Made by a program: the position numbers and the translations under genes. The notes under the pieces were generated by a model. That model was given only the letters and a program-made list of their open reading frames with translations. It was not told where the DNA came from and made no database searches. A DNA stretch of 64,000 bases from Nocardia sp. NBC_01327 (GTDB lineage Bacteria > Actinomycetota > Actinomycetes > Mycobacteriales > Mycobacteriaceae), in NCBI RefSeq assembly GCF_035958815.1, contig NZ_CP108383.1, positions 3,968,001 to 4,032,000 on the forward strand, read 5' to 3'. Numbering within the stretch: the stretch's first letter is position 1; each line of letters starts with the position of its first letter. Of this stretch, positions 36,923 to 47,290 are shown piece after piece.

Positions 36923-37642
36923 ATGGGCCGGAGCCGGTCACGCCGGGGTAAGCCCGCGCCGACACCGTACGATGCCCGGGTGACCGGATACGACGACTAC
37001 GACGGGTTCGCCCACCTCGACACCTCGACCCTGGCTCCCCGACAGCAGCAGATTCTGTGCGCGATCCGCGATTGGGTGCAGCAGCACGGGTATTCGCCCA
37101 GCACTCGCGAGATCGGTGACGCGGTCGGCTTGAAGTCCGGTTCGTCGGTATCCAAACATTTGAAGGCGCTCGAGGACCGCGGTTTCCTCGCACGCGGCGA
37201 ATCGGTCACCCGTCCGATGGACGTGCGCCTGTTCCTGCGAGCCGGCGCCCCGCAGCAGCAGGGCGGCGATTCGGTCTCGGTGCCGGTGGTCGGCGATATT
37301 GCCGCGGGCACTCCGATCCTGGCCGAACAGCACACCGACGACGTGCTGTCGCTGCCCCGGGAATTGGTGGGCCGCGGCACCGTATTCGGACTCCGGGTCC
37401 GCGGTGACTCCATGATCGACGCCGCCATCTGCGACGGCGATATCGTGGTGATCCGCCAGGAGTCCGAAGCGCACTCCGGTGAGATCGTCGCCGCCATGAT
37501 CGACGGTGAGGCCACCGTCAAGGTCTATCGCCGCCGTAACGGCCACGTGTATCTCGAACCGCGCAACCCCGCGTACGACGTCATCGACGGTGACAAGGCC
37601 GTGGTCCTGGGCAAAGTTGTTTCGGTAATGCGCCGCGTCTGA
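36923..37642 (+). CDS. lexA: LexA-family SOS repressor (possible second copy)
   Basis: 239 residues. The N-terminal winged helix domain (RQQQILCAIRDWVQQHGYSP, STREIGDAVGL) spans ~38-105. The C-terminal peptidase has the self-cleavage site AAGT (Ala128-Gly129), nucleophile Ser163 (RGDSMID) and Lys200 (ATVKVYR). It should self-cleave with RecA after DNA damage. The actinobacterial SOS box (GAAC-N4-GTTC type) expected for autoregulation is not seen in the 60 bp upstream, and no nrdR or recA is near. GTG 36980 is an alternative start. Confidence 0.9.
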   Translation: MGRSRSRRGKPAPTPYDARVTGYDDYDGFAHLDTSTLAPRQQQILCAIRDWVQQHGYSPSTREIGDAVGLKSGSSVSKHLKALEDRGFLARGESVTRPMDVRLFLRAGAPQQQGGDSVSVPVVGDIAAGTPILAEQHTDDVLSLPRELVGRGTVFGLRVRGDSMIDAAICDGDIVVIRQESEAHSGEIVAAMIDGEATVKVYRRRNGHVYLEPRNPAYDVIDGDKAVVLGKVVSVMRRV

Positions 37643-37710
37643 ATTGGACTTTGGGGTTTGGCTGGACAATGATTCGACCCGTTATATCAATTCATCCCGG
37701 GGAGTATCGA

Positions 37711-38166
37711 ATGTCGTTGCTGCGCAAGGCTGGAATCGGCCTCGCCATCACCTCGATGGCCGCGATGGGCGCCGTTGCCGCCGGTCCCGCCAATGCGGTG
37801 GGAACCGATGGCGGGTTCACGGCCGCCTCCGGTGATCTCTACGGCGCCCTGGCGCTGTCGCGGAGCACCGGAAATGTCGCTTATGCGGTGAACTATGGCA
37901 ACTGGGACGGCGCCGACGGCGCCGCCGTCAACAAATGCGGTGGTGGTGACTGCCAGGTCGTGGTCCACTTCGCCAATGCCTGCGGCGCTGTCTCGCAGGG
38001 CGCGGACTCCCGCTTCGGCTGGGCGTGGGCCGCCACCAAGGGTGATGCCGAGACCGCCGCGGTGAACGCACTGGGCACCAGTGCCCCCGCGTTCCCGGAT
38101 ACGGGCTCGGGTTCGCCGCGTGCGGCGAAGGTGGTCCTGTCGGCGTGCACCGACAACGCTCACTGA
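37711..38166 (+). CDS. Secreted DUF4189 protein
   Basis: 151 residues. Signal peptide MSLLRKAGIGLAITSMAAM... cleaved after ANA (~31). The mature part has the DUF4189 pattern YGALALSRSTGNVAYAVNYG, CGGGDCQVVVHFANACGA with paired Cys, and GDAETAAVNALG. Small secreted actinobacterial proteins of this kind have unknown function. The start is ATG 37711 with GGGGAG ahead. Three CGCTGATCGCAC repeats and a strong terminator follow. Confidence 0.85.
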   Translation: MSLLRKAGIGLAITSMAAMGAVAAGPANAVGTDGGFTAASGDLYGALALSRSTGNVAYAVNYGNWDGADGAAVNKCGGGDCQVVVHFANACGAVSQGADSRFGWAWAATKGDAETAAVNALGTSAPAFPDTGSGSPRAAKVVLSACTDNAH

Positions 38167-38180
38167 GCACTCGCTCCAAA

Positions 38181-38242
38181 CGCTGATCGCACCAGTGCTC
38201 ACGAAGCGCTGATCGCACAGTGCCCACGAGCGCTGATCGCAC
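38181..38242. repeat. Three CGCTGATCGCAC repeats
   Basis: CGCTGATCGCAC occurs at 38181-38192, 38207-38218 and 38231-38242, spaced 26 and 24 bp. The longer units also share AGTGC-type endings (AGCGCTGATCGCACAGTGC in copies two and three). They fill the gap between the DUF4189 stop and its terminator. Function unknown. Confidence 0.8.
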
Positions 38243-38282
38243 AGTGCGCCGTGCCGGATTCGTCCGGTGCGGCGCACTTTTG
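38243..38282 (+). terminator. Rho-independent terminator with UUCG loop
   Basis: AGTGCGCCG pairs with CGGCGCACT, and inside it CCGGA pairs with TCCGG around a TTCG loop, with a TG/TG internal bulge. TTTTGTTT follows. This is a very stable terminator for the DUF4189 gene. It also rules out GTG 38251 as the start of the next gene. Confidence 0.9.
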
Positions 38283-38337
38283 TTTGCTCGGCCCCATTCT
38301 CCAGCAAACCACCCATCGCGCCGGAGATGATTTCGAG

Positions 38338-38961
38338 GTGGACGACATCACCTACGAGGACACCCGGTTCGCACTGCACGCCGCGGCGGAACTGCTCATC
38401 GCGGGCCCGCAGTACCGGCGGTTCGGCAGTATCAGAATGCGAATCGTGCTGGGTGGTTTCACCGGGATGAAATGGCCGGTGTCGGTGACCGGCACCGATC
38501 TGGTGTGGCCGCAGGGCCGGATCCGTTTGCACGGCAGCTACAGCGCCCTCGCGCTCGCCGCCGGTTTCGAGGCCGCCGGACCGCCCGAGGGCCTCTACAG
38601 CGAAGGCACCGGCATGGATCCGGAAGAACCGTTCACCGTCGACAGCGCTGCCGCGGTCTCCGTACACGATTGGTTCGCGGTGGGGGACACCGCATTACGG
38701 CGTTTTGCCACCGAGCAGCCGGTGCTGTGGCCCGAGCACTTCGACCTGTCGGTGGCGATCGACGAGGTGAATTACGGTGTCTCGCCGGGGGATTGGCAGA
38801 ACCCCCAGCCGTACGCCTATGTGGGACCGTGGACGCGCCGCCGTGGTGATTTCTGGAATGCCCCGTTCGGAGCCAAACGCTCCCGTTCCGAAGTCTCCAC
38901 CGTGGAGAGTCTGCTCGAATTCTTCCGGGAGGGCCGGGTGCGCGCGGCCGCCGACGCCTGA
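38338..38961 (+). CDS. Uncharacterised protein
   Basis: About 207 residues from GTG 38338 (GGAG about 13 bases ahead). It is soluble and Trp/Phe-rich, with no signal peptide. Segments such as GSIRMRIVLGGFTGMKWP and QNPQPYAYVGPWTRRRGDFW suggest a beta-sandwich C-terminal half. I recognise no domain. An in-frame GTG at 38251 lies in the upstream terminator and is rejected. Confidence 0.6.
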   Translation: MDDITYEDTRFALHAAAELLIAGPQYRRFGSIRMRIVLGGFTGMKWPVSVTGTDLVWPQGRIRLHGSYSALALAAGFEAAGPPEGLYSEGTGMDPEEPFTVDSAAAVSVHDWFAVGDTALRRFATEQPVLWPEHFDLSVAIDEVNYGVSPGDWQNPQPYAYVGPWTRRRGDFWNAPFGAKRSRSEVSTVESLLEFFREGRVRAAADA

Positions 38962-39004
38962 GGCCGGCCCGCGGATCTCCACCGGGCCGCCACAGTGGCC
39001 GGAA

Positions 39005-39508
39005 TCAGTAGTCGATGCGGTCGGCCTTGGCCAGCCACGCGTCGAACGGCGCGGTGCGGTTCGGCAGATCCAGCTGCTCGACCCGGGTGGGCCACATCGA
39101 CTTCGGCTTGGTTTCGAACAGGTCGTAGAACACGCGGTCGTCGAAACCGGCCACCGCGGCATCGTGCCGGTCGGCGGCGTAGACGATCCGGTCGATGCGC
39201 GCCCACAGTGCGGAGGACAGGCACATCGGGCACGGCTCACACGAGGTGATCAGCACGCAGCCCTTGAGCGTGAAGGTGTCCAGCTGTTTGCAGGCGGCCC
39301 GCATGGCGTTCACCTCGGCATGCGCCATGGGATCCAGGGTCGCGGTGACCTGATTGTGCCCGATCGCGACGACCTCGCCATCCTTGGCGACCAGTGCGCC
39401 GAAGGGACCGCCGCCCTCCGTCACGCTGGTGGTGGCCAACCTGATCGCCTCGTTCATCCAGGCGCGCTCTAGTTCCTGGACGTTCGTTTCTTGGATGTGC
39501 GCGGTCAC
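39005..39508 (-). CDS. guaD: Guanine deaminase (nucleoside deaminase family)
   Basis: 167 residues of the CDA-fold deaminase family. The zinc site is HAEVNAM (~64) and SCEPCPMC (~92). Length and motifs fit bacterial guanine deaminase, which converts guanine to xanthine for the Xdh enzyme encoded upstream. The start GTG 39508 has AAGGAG five bases ahead; GTG 39514 overlaps that site. It lies 64 bp after xdhC, with its own upstream element at 39549-39631. Confidence 0.88.
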   Translation of the reverse strand: MTAHIQETNVQELERAWMNEAIRLATTSVTEGGGPFGALVAKDGEVVAIGHNQVTATLDPMAHAEVNAMRAACKQLDTFTLKGCVLITSCEPCPMCLSSALWARIDRIVYAADRHDAAVAGFDDRVFYDLFETKPKSMWPTRVEQLDLPNRTAPFDAWLAKADRIDY

Positions 39509-39548
39509 GGTCACTCCTTTTTCGAAATACGGTGGGGATTACCCGGAT

Positions 39549-39631
39549 GAAGTACATCGCACCCGGGCGGAGTCAGCTAGGGGTGGAAGACATGAAGACC
39601 TCCGCAGGCTGAGACCGGCTTTTCGTAGACT
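39549..39631 (-). promoter_or_regulatory. 84-bp duplicated element, copy 1 (before guaD)
   Basis: This stretch matches 49905-49988 at about 75-80% with nearly constant spacing. Shared blocks on the minus strand are AGTCTACGAAA, GCCGGTCTC, TTCATGTCTTCCA, CCT(A/G)GCTGA and GTACTTC. Within it a six-codon frame MSSTPS-stop (39573-39593) has a GGAGG ahead and is in frame with the end of xdhC. Both copies sit 40-60 bp ahead of a minus-strand gene start. Confidence 0.7.
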
Positions 39632-40478
39632 TTGCCAAGGGAGCGACCGGAGTTTTTTCGATCGCCCGGTCCTGCTCGAAGGTCCGGAGCAGGTCCGCCG
39701 CAACGCTCACCGCGATCGTGGCGGGTTCCTTTCCGGTGATTCCGGTGATGCCGATGGGCGTCTTGATCCGGTCGATGGCAGCGGTGCCGAGCCCGCCCTC
39801 GGTGGCCAGGCGCTGCCGGAATCGCGCCCATTTGGCGGACGAGCCGATCAATCCGATCGAGCCGAGGTCGGTATTGCGCACGGCCGCATCACACAGCGCG
39901 GCGTCCTCGGCATGATCGTGGGTCATGATCAGGACGTGGGTGCCGGGCGGTAGCTCGGCCAGCACCTCCTCCGGAAGCAGCGGCGTGTGGTGAATGTGGA
40001 TCTGCGCCAGGCCATCCGAGAGCACGCCGAGGCGTTCGTCGGTGAGGACGTCGGGGCGGGTATCGACCAGATGCAGATCTAGAGTGTGGCGGGACAGGAT
40101 TCGGGCCAGCTCCAGCCCGACATGCCCGACGCCGAAGATCGCCACCACGGGCCCCACCGGCAGCGGTTCGAGCAGGACGGTGACCGCTCCGCCGCAGCAC
40201 TGCACGCCGTGCCGGTTGGTGACCTTGTCGTTGAGGGCGAATTCCATCAGCTCCGGCTCCGGATCACGCGTGCCCATCAGCTCGCGGGCCCGATCGATCG
40301 CGACGGCCTCGATATTGCCGCCGCCGATCGAACCCCACGTCTGCGTCTGTCCCACAACAAGTTTGGCGCCGGCCCGGCGCGGCGCGTGGCCGCGCACTGT
40401 CGCGACCGTCACCAGCGCGCCGGGCTCCCGGCGGGCTCGCAACTGCGCGACCGCGGCCACCCAGCCCATGTCAGACAC
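39573..40478 (-). CDS. xdhC: XdhC, xanthine dehydrogenase maturation factor
   Basis: 301 residues. N-terminal XdhC/CoxI domain (GSIGGGNIEAVA ~50, QCCGGAVTVLLE ~92) and a C-terminal Rossmann domain (AIFGVGHVGLELA ~112). XdhC binds the molybdenum cofactor, aids its sulfuration and inserts it into XdhB. The start is GTG 40478 or ATG 40469, overlapping the xdhB end. The last residues (FMSSTPS) coincide with the duplicated element. Confidence 0.9.
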   Translation of the reverse strand: MSDMGWVAAVAQLRARREPGALVTVATVRGHAPRRAGAKLVVGQTQTWGSIGGGNIEAVAIDRARELMGTRDPEPELMEFALNDKVTNRHGVQCCGGAVTVLLEPLPVGPVVAIFGVGHVGLELARILSRHTLDLHLVDTRPDVLTDERLGVLSDGLAQIHIHHTPLLPEEVLAELPPGTHVLIMTHDHAEDAALCDAAVRNTDLGSIGLIGSSAKWARFRQRLATEGGLGTAAIDRIKTPIGITGITGKEPATIAVSVAADLLRTFEQDRAIEKTPVAPLAKSTKSRSQPAEVFMSSTPS

Positions 40479-42890
40479 GGCTCAAAGCGCTTGCGTCGGT
40501 GGGAATCCCGCTGCCGTTCCCAGTGTGACCGTTGCCGTTGCCGTTGGTATGGCCATTGCGCCGCACATCGCTGGTCCGGGCCGCTTCGATGGCCCAGTAG
40601 ACCGCCTCCGGTGTCGCCGGGCAGCCCAGATCGACACTGGTGCCGGCGGGTCCGAAGGCCGCGGCGGCCTGCCGCAATGCTTCGCGCACCGAGAAGGCCA
40701 GCATGAGCGGCGGTTCGCCGACCGCCTTGGATCCGTACACCGCGCCTTCCTCGGTGGCGTTCTCCATCAGCGTGACATTGAATTCCTCGGGCATCTCCGA
40801 GAAGCTCGGCAGCTTGTAGGTGCTGGCCGCCTGGGTGAGGAACCGTCCGCGATGGGGTCCGTCGCTGGTATCCCACCGCAGGTCTTCCAATGTCAGCCAG
40901 CCCGCGCCCTGTACGAATCCGCCCTCGACCTGACCGATATCGATCAGCGGCGAGAGGCTGTCGCCGACGTCGTGCACGATATCGACACGACGGATGCGGT
41001 AGGCCCCGGTGAAGCCGTCCACCTCCACCTCGGTCGCGGCGGCGCCGTAGGAGAAGTACTTGAACGGCGAGCCCTGGAAGATCTTCGCGTCCCAGTGCAG
41101 GCCCTCGGTGCGGTAGTAGCCGGAGGCCGAGAGCTGCACCCGCTGCATGTACGCGGTGCGGACCAGGGTGTCCCAGTCCAGCTCCTTGTCACTGCCGAGA
41201 ACGCGCGCGATACCTTCGACAATGCGAACATCGGAGGCGTTGGTGCCCAGCTGGGTCGCGGCGACCTGAACGAGCCGATCGCGCAACTGCTCACAGGCAT
41301 TCTTGATCGCACCGCCGTTGAGGTCCGCTCCGGAACTGGCAGCCGTGGCAGAGGTGTTGGGCACCTTGTCCGTTCGCGTCGGCGCCAGCCGCACCTTGTG
41401 CAGCGGAATGCCGAGCGTTGTCGCGGCGACCTGCATCATCTTCGTGTGCAGACCCTGCCCCATCTCGGTGCCGCCGTGGTTGATCAGGACCGAACCGTCC
41501 TTGTAGATCAGCACCAGCGACCCGCCCTGATTGAAGGCGGTCAGGTTGAACGAGATGCCGAACTTGATATTGGTGATCGCCAAGGCGCGCTTGGTATTCG
41601 GATGCGCGGCATTGAAGGCCGCGATCTCGCGCTGCCGCCCGGTCCAGTCGGCGCCGTCCTGCACCTCGTGCCAGATCTTGCCGATTCGGTCGGTCTGGCC
41701 GACGGGCTGACCGTACGGCGTGGACTGACCGGGCTGGTAGAAGTTCCGCTCCCGCAATTCAGCCGGATCCAGACCCAGCAGCGGTGCGCACCGGCCCAGG
41801 ATGTCCTCCATGACCAGCATGCCCTGCGGACCGCCGAAACCGCGGAAAGCGGTGTTGGATACCGTATTCGACTGCGCGATACGACCGGCGACGCGTGCGT
41901 GGGGAATCCAGTAGGTGTTGTCGATATGGCACAGCGCGCGGGCCAGTACCGGTTCGGACAGGTCCAGGCTCCAGCCGCCGTCCGCGGTCAATGTCGCGTC
42001 CAGGGCCTGGATGCGGCCGTCGGCGTCGAAGCCGATCTTCCAGATGGAGTGGAAACCGTGCCGCTTACCGGACATGGTCAGATCCTGAGTCCGGTTGAGC
42101 CGCAATCGAACCGGCCGCCCGGTGAGCTTGGCCCCGAGGGCGGCGATGGCCGCGAACCCGTGCGGCTGCATCTCCTTACCGCCGAAGCCGCCACCCATGC
42201 GCAGGCACTGCACGGTCACCTCGTGGCTGTGCAGACCGAGCACGTGCGCGACGATTTCCTGGGTCTCCGAGGGGTGCTGGGTGCTGCTCTGGATGAACAT
42301 CTGCCCGGCCTCGTCGACCTGGGCCAGTGCGCAGTGCGTCTCCAGGTAGAAGTGCTCCTGGCCCTTGAACTCGAATTCGCCGCTGAAGACGTGCGCCGAA
42401 TCGGCTAAGCCCTCCTCGATATCGCCGCGAATCATCAGCGGCCGCGCGCCGTGAAAACTGTCGGCCTCGATCGCTTCCCGCACCGACACGATCGCGGGCA
42501 GCTCCTCGAGTTCCACCACGACCGCCGCAGCGCCCAGCCGGGCCGCCTCCAGCGTGTCGCCCAGCACCCAGGCCACCGCGTGGCCGTGGAACATGACCTC
42601 GGTCGGGAACAGCGGCTCATCATGCTTCATGCCGGCATCGTTCACACCGGGCACATCATCGATGGTGAGCACTCGCACCACACCGGGCACCGCGAGCGCG
42701 GCTTCGGTGCGCAGGGCGGTGATCCGGCCGTGCGCCTTCATGACCTGCACCGGGAAGGCGTGCAGCACATCCTTGGTGCGGTACACCAGATCGTCGGTGT
42801 AGAGCGCGCTGCCCGTGACGTGCAGCGATGCGCTCTCGTGCGGCATCGGCACGCCGACTACGGGCTTCTCGGGGCGTTCGGACAGGTTAC

Positions 42891-42894
<4 letters not shown>
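40471..42894 (-). CDS. xdhB: Xanthine dehydrogenase, molybdenum-binding subunit
   Basis: 807 residues. Moco-binding landmarks in order: SALYTDDL (~28), QEHFYLETHCALAQVDE (~175), the glycine-rich FGGKE (~235), FRGFGGPQGM (~345), and GGTEMGQGLHTKMMQV (~480); catalytic Glu in VGEPPLMLAFSVREAL near the end. It oxidises hypoxanthine and xanthine. The start ATG 42894 overlaps the xdhA stop. It works as a complex with XdhA. Confidence 0.93.
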
Positions 42895-44366
<1,472 letters not shown>

Positions 44367-44838
44367 GGCACATCCTCATTTCGGTGCGCGGTCGATCTGA
44401 TAATCCTAGTCGCCATTTCAGTAGCTTTCTATTTCGTCGGCGCGGCCCGGAGAACCCGAGCGCAAATCAGCACGTAAAGAGGTGCGCAGGCGGTGACAGA
44501 GATCGGAATGTGCCGGGGCCGCAATCGGGCGCACCGGGAAGGGCTGCTCAGCAGCCGTGTGCCACCCGGCCCGGAACCCAGGCGGTGCGGTGAGCGAGGC
44601 GACGCAGGTCGGAGAGGCTCGGCATACGACTTCGTCTCCTTCCGGCAGCTCACGAGTCGTTTCACTCGAAACTACGTCGGTGCGGGACCATCGGTCAAGC
44701 TGACGTGCGGGGACCGCCGACGCTTTGTAGGAATGTGCGACAAACCGAGCACTGACCGCCAAATGCATTGGTTTATCGCACAAATGGATATGGCGGTTGT
44801 GTTTCTCACGGTAAACGCGCCGTTGCGATACAACGGGC
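44367..44838. other. 472-bp intergenic region upstream of xdhA
   Basis: No convincing gene. It holds the likely xdhA promoter, a GGCTGCT-C-AGCAGCC palindrome (44538-44552) and a long inverted repeat at 44734-44782. A further pair, ACCGCC (44755) and GGCGGT (44793-44798), surrounds the right arm of that repeat. Open reading frames here have no ribosome site and poor codon use. Confidence 0.6.
44734..44782. promoter_or_regulatory. Long inverted repeat TGTGCGAyAAACC
   Basis: TGTGCGACAAACC (44734-44746) and GGTTTATCGCACA (44770-44782) are 13-bp arms with one mismatch and a 23-base centre. It lies about 370 bp upstream of xdhA. It could be a two-site operator for a purine regulator or an RNA stem in a long leader. 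Confidence 0.55.
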
Positions 44839-45483
44839 TCAGCGCAGATGCGATGTGTCGTTCAGCAATCGCAGCGCCGCGTTCCCCGCACCGTAATACA
44901 CCACCTCCGAGACCGACGCGGCCGCCAGCTCCATCCGGAACAGCGAATCGTGCGGTGCGCCCAGCGCCAGCCGGATCAGCGTCCGCAGGGGTGCGACGTG
45001 CGAGACGATGAGCACCGTGCGCCCGGCGTGCTGTGCGATCAGCGTGTCCCGCGAGAGTATGACGCGGCGTGTCACCACGTCGAACGATTCGCCCGTGCCG
45101 CCCGGCACCGCCGTCGGGGACGCTCGCCACGCGGCGAGTTCGTCCGGGCAGCGCTCGCGGACCTCGGCGAAGGTGAGCCCTTCCCAGCTGCCGAAATCCG
45201 CCTCGCGCAACCCCTCCTCGACCCGGACCTCCAGGCCGAGTCGCCGCGCTGCTGCCGCGGCGGTCTGGCGGCACCGGCGCAGCGGTGAGGACACCACCGC
45301 CTGCACGGTGCCGTGGATCGCGAGTCGCTGCGCGACCTCCTCGGCCTGCCATTGCCCGATGCCGGACAGCGCCGGGTCGGAGCCGCCGCTGCCCGAGAGC
45401 CTCTTGTCCGGTGTCAGTGCGGTCTCGCCGTGGCGCAGCAGAACAAGCGTCGTGGGAGTGCCCGGGTCGAGTCCGAGTGTCAT
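44839..45483 (-). CDS. Histidine phosphatase (phosphoglycerate-mutase-like)
   Basis: 214 residues. The catalytic phospho-His motif is LLRHGETALT (~23) and the second His is in VSHVAPLRTL (~155). EADFGSWEGLTFAEV (~90) is typical of cobalamin or sugar-phosphate phosphatases. It is the last gene of a five-gene operon, its ATG overlapping the carbamoyltransferase stop. It may remove a phosphate from a pathway intermediate; the substrate is unknown. Confidence 0.85.
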   Translation of the reverse strand: MTLGLDPGTPTTLVLLRHGETALTPDKRLSGSGGSDPALSGIGQWQAEEVAQRLAIHGTVQAVVSSPLRRCRQTAAAAARRLGLEVRVEEGLREADFGSWEGLTFAEVRERCPDELAAWRASPTAVPGGTGESFDVVTRRVILSRDTLIAQHAGRTVLIVSHVAPLRTLIRLALGAPHDSLFRMELAAASVSEVVYYGAGNAALRLLNDTSHLR

Positions 45484-47273
45484 ACGGCCGGGGCGGCTTT
45501 CGTGACGAGGTGGTTGCCGAGCACGAGGTAATCGATCTCCGTGCCGAGGAAGCAGTTCAGCGCATCGGCCGGCGTGCAGACGATCGGCTCGCCCGCCACA
45601 TTGAACGAGGTATTGATCAGGCACGGGACGTCGGTCAGTGCGGTGAAGCTGCGCAGGAGTTCCGCCAGTCGCGGGGTGTCCCGATCGGTGATCGTCTGCA
45701 CCCGGGAGGTGCCGTCCACATGGGTCGCACCCGGGATCACGTCACGGAATTCCGGTCGCACCGGGAAGACGAAAGTCATGTACGGCGAACGGGTTTTGCG
45801 GCCCATCTCGAAGACCCTGGGCGCGTCCGACTCCAGCACCAGGGGTGCGAACGGGCGGAACGGTTCCCGGTGTTTGACCCTGGTATTGATGACGTCCTTG
45901 ATATCCGGGAATGTCGGATTCGCCAGGATGCTGCGGTGTCCCAATGCCCTCGGGCCGTGCTCGATCCGGCCCTCGAACCAGCCGATGACCACCTTCTCGG
46001 TGAGCAGCTTCGACACCTGATCGACGATTTCGGCATCGCTGAGCCTGGTCCAGCTCACCCGATCGCTGAACTTCCCCAGGGTCACCTCGATCGTGGAGTC
46101 GTCGAATTCCGGTCCGAGATAAGGGGTTACGTGCGGCGCGGGCGTCGTCTCGGTGACGTTGCGGCCGAGCCAGGCGTGGACGGCGGCGCCGATCACGATG
46201 CCGGTATCGCTGGCGCCGAAACTCACCGCCATATCGTCGAATCGTGAGCCCTCGAACAGCGGAGTGTTGTTGAGGCAGTTCAGCGCAACGCCGCCCTCGA
46301 ACAGCAGATGGTTCAGATCCGACTTGGCTTCCAGGGCACGGAGTTGGTGGCTCGTGACAACGGTCAGCATCTCCTGCGCCGCGGCCGCCACCCGGGATTT
46401 GTACTCGACGGTGTCCTGCACCGGACCGAAGTACTCCTCGAACAGCGGCTCGAGGCTGCGCGGATTGTCCGTCTCGAGCGGCCTGTCGAAGGTGTATCGC
46501 CCATCCTCGTGCAGGTGGATGAAGTGCTCGACGAACGGGTTCGGCGACGGGGGTTCGGCGTATCCGGACAATCCCATGACCTTGTATTCGTCGTTATTGG
46601 GTACGAAGCCCAGGAACCTCGTAATCGCGCCGAAGAGCAGGCCGATCGAGAATTCCGCGCCGATGGTCGACTCGTCGAAGACCCGGATCCGGCCGTCGCG
46701 GATCTCGCCCATCAGCGCCGAAAACACCTCTGCGCGACCGTCACTGATGAGGAACGCGCTGTCCCGCATACCCGACAGGTAGTAACCGGTCATCGCGTGT
46801 GCGAGGTGATGCGGGACGAATACCACCCTGTCCGGGTCGGGGGTGAAACCGGTGCGCGCGGCGAAGTCGGCGAGGATCGCCTCGTGGCTGACCGCCTCGG
46901 TGTACAGCGTGCCGATATTGTCCAGCAGAGCCATTTTCGCCGGGGTCGGCATCGGCGCGGCGGTGATGCCGTGCACCATCCGGTCCAATACCTCGGCCGA
47001 GAAATTCCAAGGGATGGCAATCAGGTCGATATCGGAGAATCGCACTCCCGCCTGGTCGAGACACCAGGTCACCGAGTTGACCGGGAAGGCGGTGGTCTTC
47101 TTCTCCCGATTGAACCGCTCCTCCTCCACGGCGGCGACCAATTCCCCGTCCACCAGCAGTGCGGCGCCGGCGTCGTGGCCGAGCAGGTAGTGCCGATCGG
47201 TGCCGACCGCGCCGAAATGCTCGGCGAACACGTCCGAGACGCGGGTGAAACCGTTGCAGCCCAAGACAATCAT
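45480..47273 (-). CDS. O-carbamoyltransferase, TobZ/NodU/CmcH family
   Basis: 597 residues, family length. The N-terminal Kae1-like domain has GHDAGAALLVDGELVAAVEEERFNRE in pieces (~32-60) and the metal-binding HHLAHA (~146) with an acidic LISDGRAE. The C-terminal YrdC-like region has FEGRIEHGPRALGHRSIL (~435) and FRPFAPLVL. These enzymes make carbamoyl-AMP from carbamoyl phosphate and transfer the carbamoyl group to a hydroxyl of a natural product. The acceptor here is unknown. Its neighbours suggest a small amino-acid-derived product. Confidence 0.9.
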   Translation of the reverse strand: MIVLGCNGFTRVSDVFAEHFGAVGTDRHYLLGHDAGAALLVDGELVAAVEEERFNREKKTTAFPVNSVTWCLDQAGVRFSDIDLIAIPWNFSAEVLDRMVHGITAAPMPTPAKMALLDNIGTLYTEAVSHEAILADFAARTGFTPDPDRVVFVPHHLAHAMTGYYLSGMRDSAFLISDGRAEVFSALMGEIRDGRIRVFDESTIGAEFSIGLLFGAITRFLGFVPNNDEYKVMGLSGYAEPPSPNPFVEHFIHLHEDGRYTFDRPLETDNPRSLEPLFEEYFGPVQDTVEYKSRVAAAAQEMLTVVTSHQLRALEAKSDLNHLLFEGGVALNCLNNTPLFEGSRFDDMAVSFGASDTGIVIGAAVHAWLGRNVTETTPAPHVTPYLGPEFDDSTIEVTLGKFSDRVSWTRLSDAEIVDQVSKLLTEKVVIGWFEGRIEHGPRALGHRSILANPTFPDIKDVINTRVKHREPFRPFAPLVLESDAPRVFEMGRKTRSPYMTFVFPVRPEFRDVIPGATHVDGTSRVQTITDRDTPRLAELLRSFTALTDVPCLINTSFNVAGEPIVCTPADALNCFLGTEIDYLVLGNHLVTKAAPAV

Positions 47274-47290
47274 GGCAAATTCCTTCTCTG

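Noticed and set aside
38251..38337. In-frame GTG 38251 as start of the 38.3-39.0 kb gene
   Set aside because: It lies inside the stem of the UUCG terminator of the preceding gene; GTG 38338 fits better.
44493..45011. Plus-strand open frame upstream of and into the phosphatase gene
   Set aside because: No ribosome site, poor composition, and it overlaps a real minus-strand gene.
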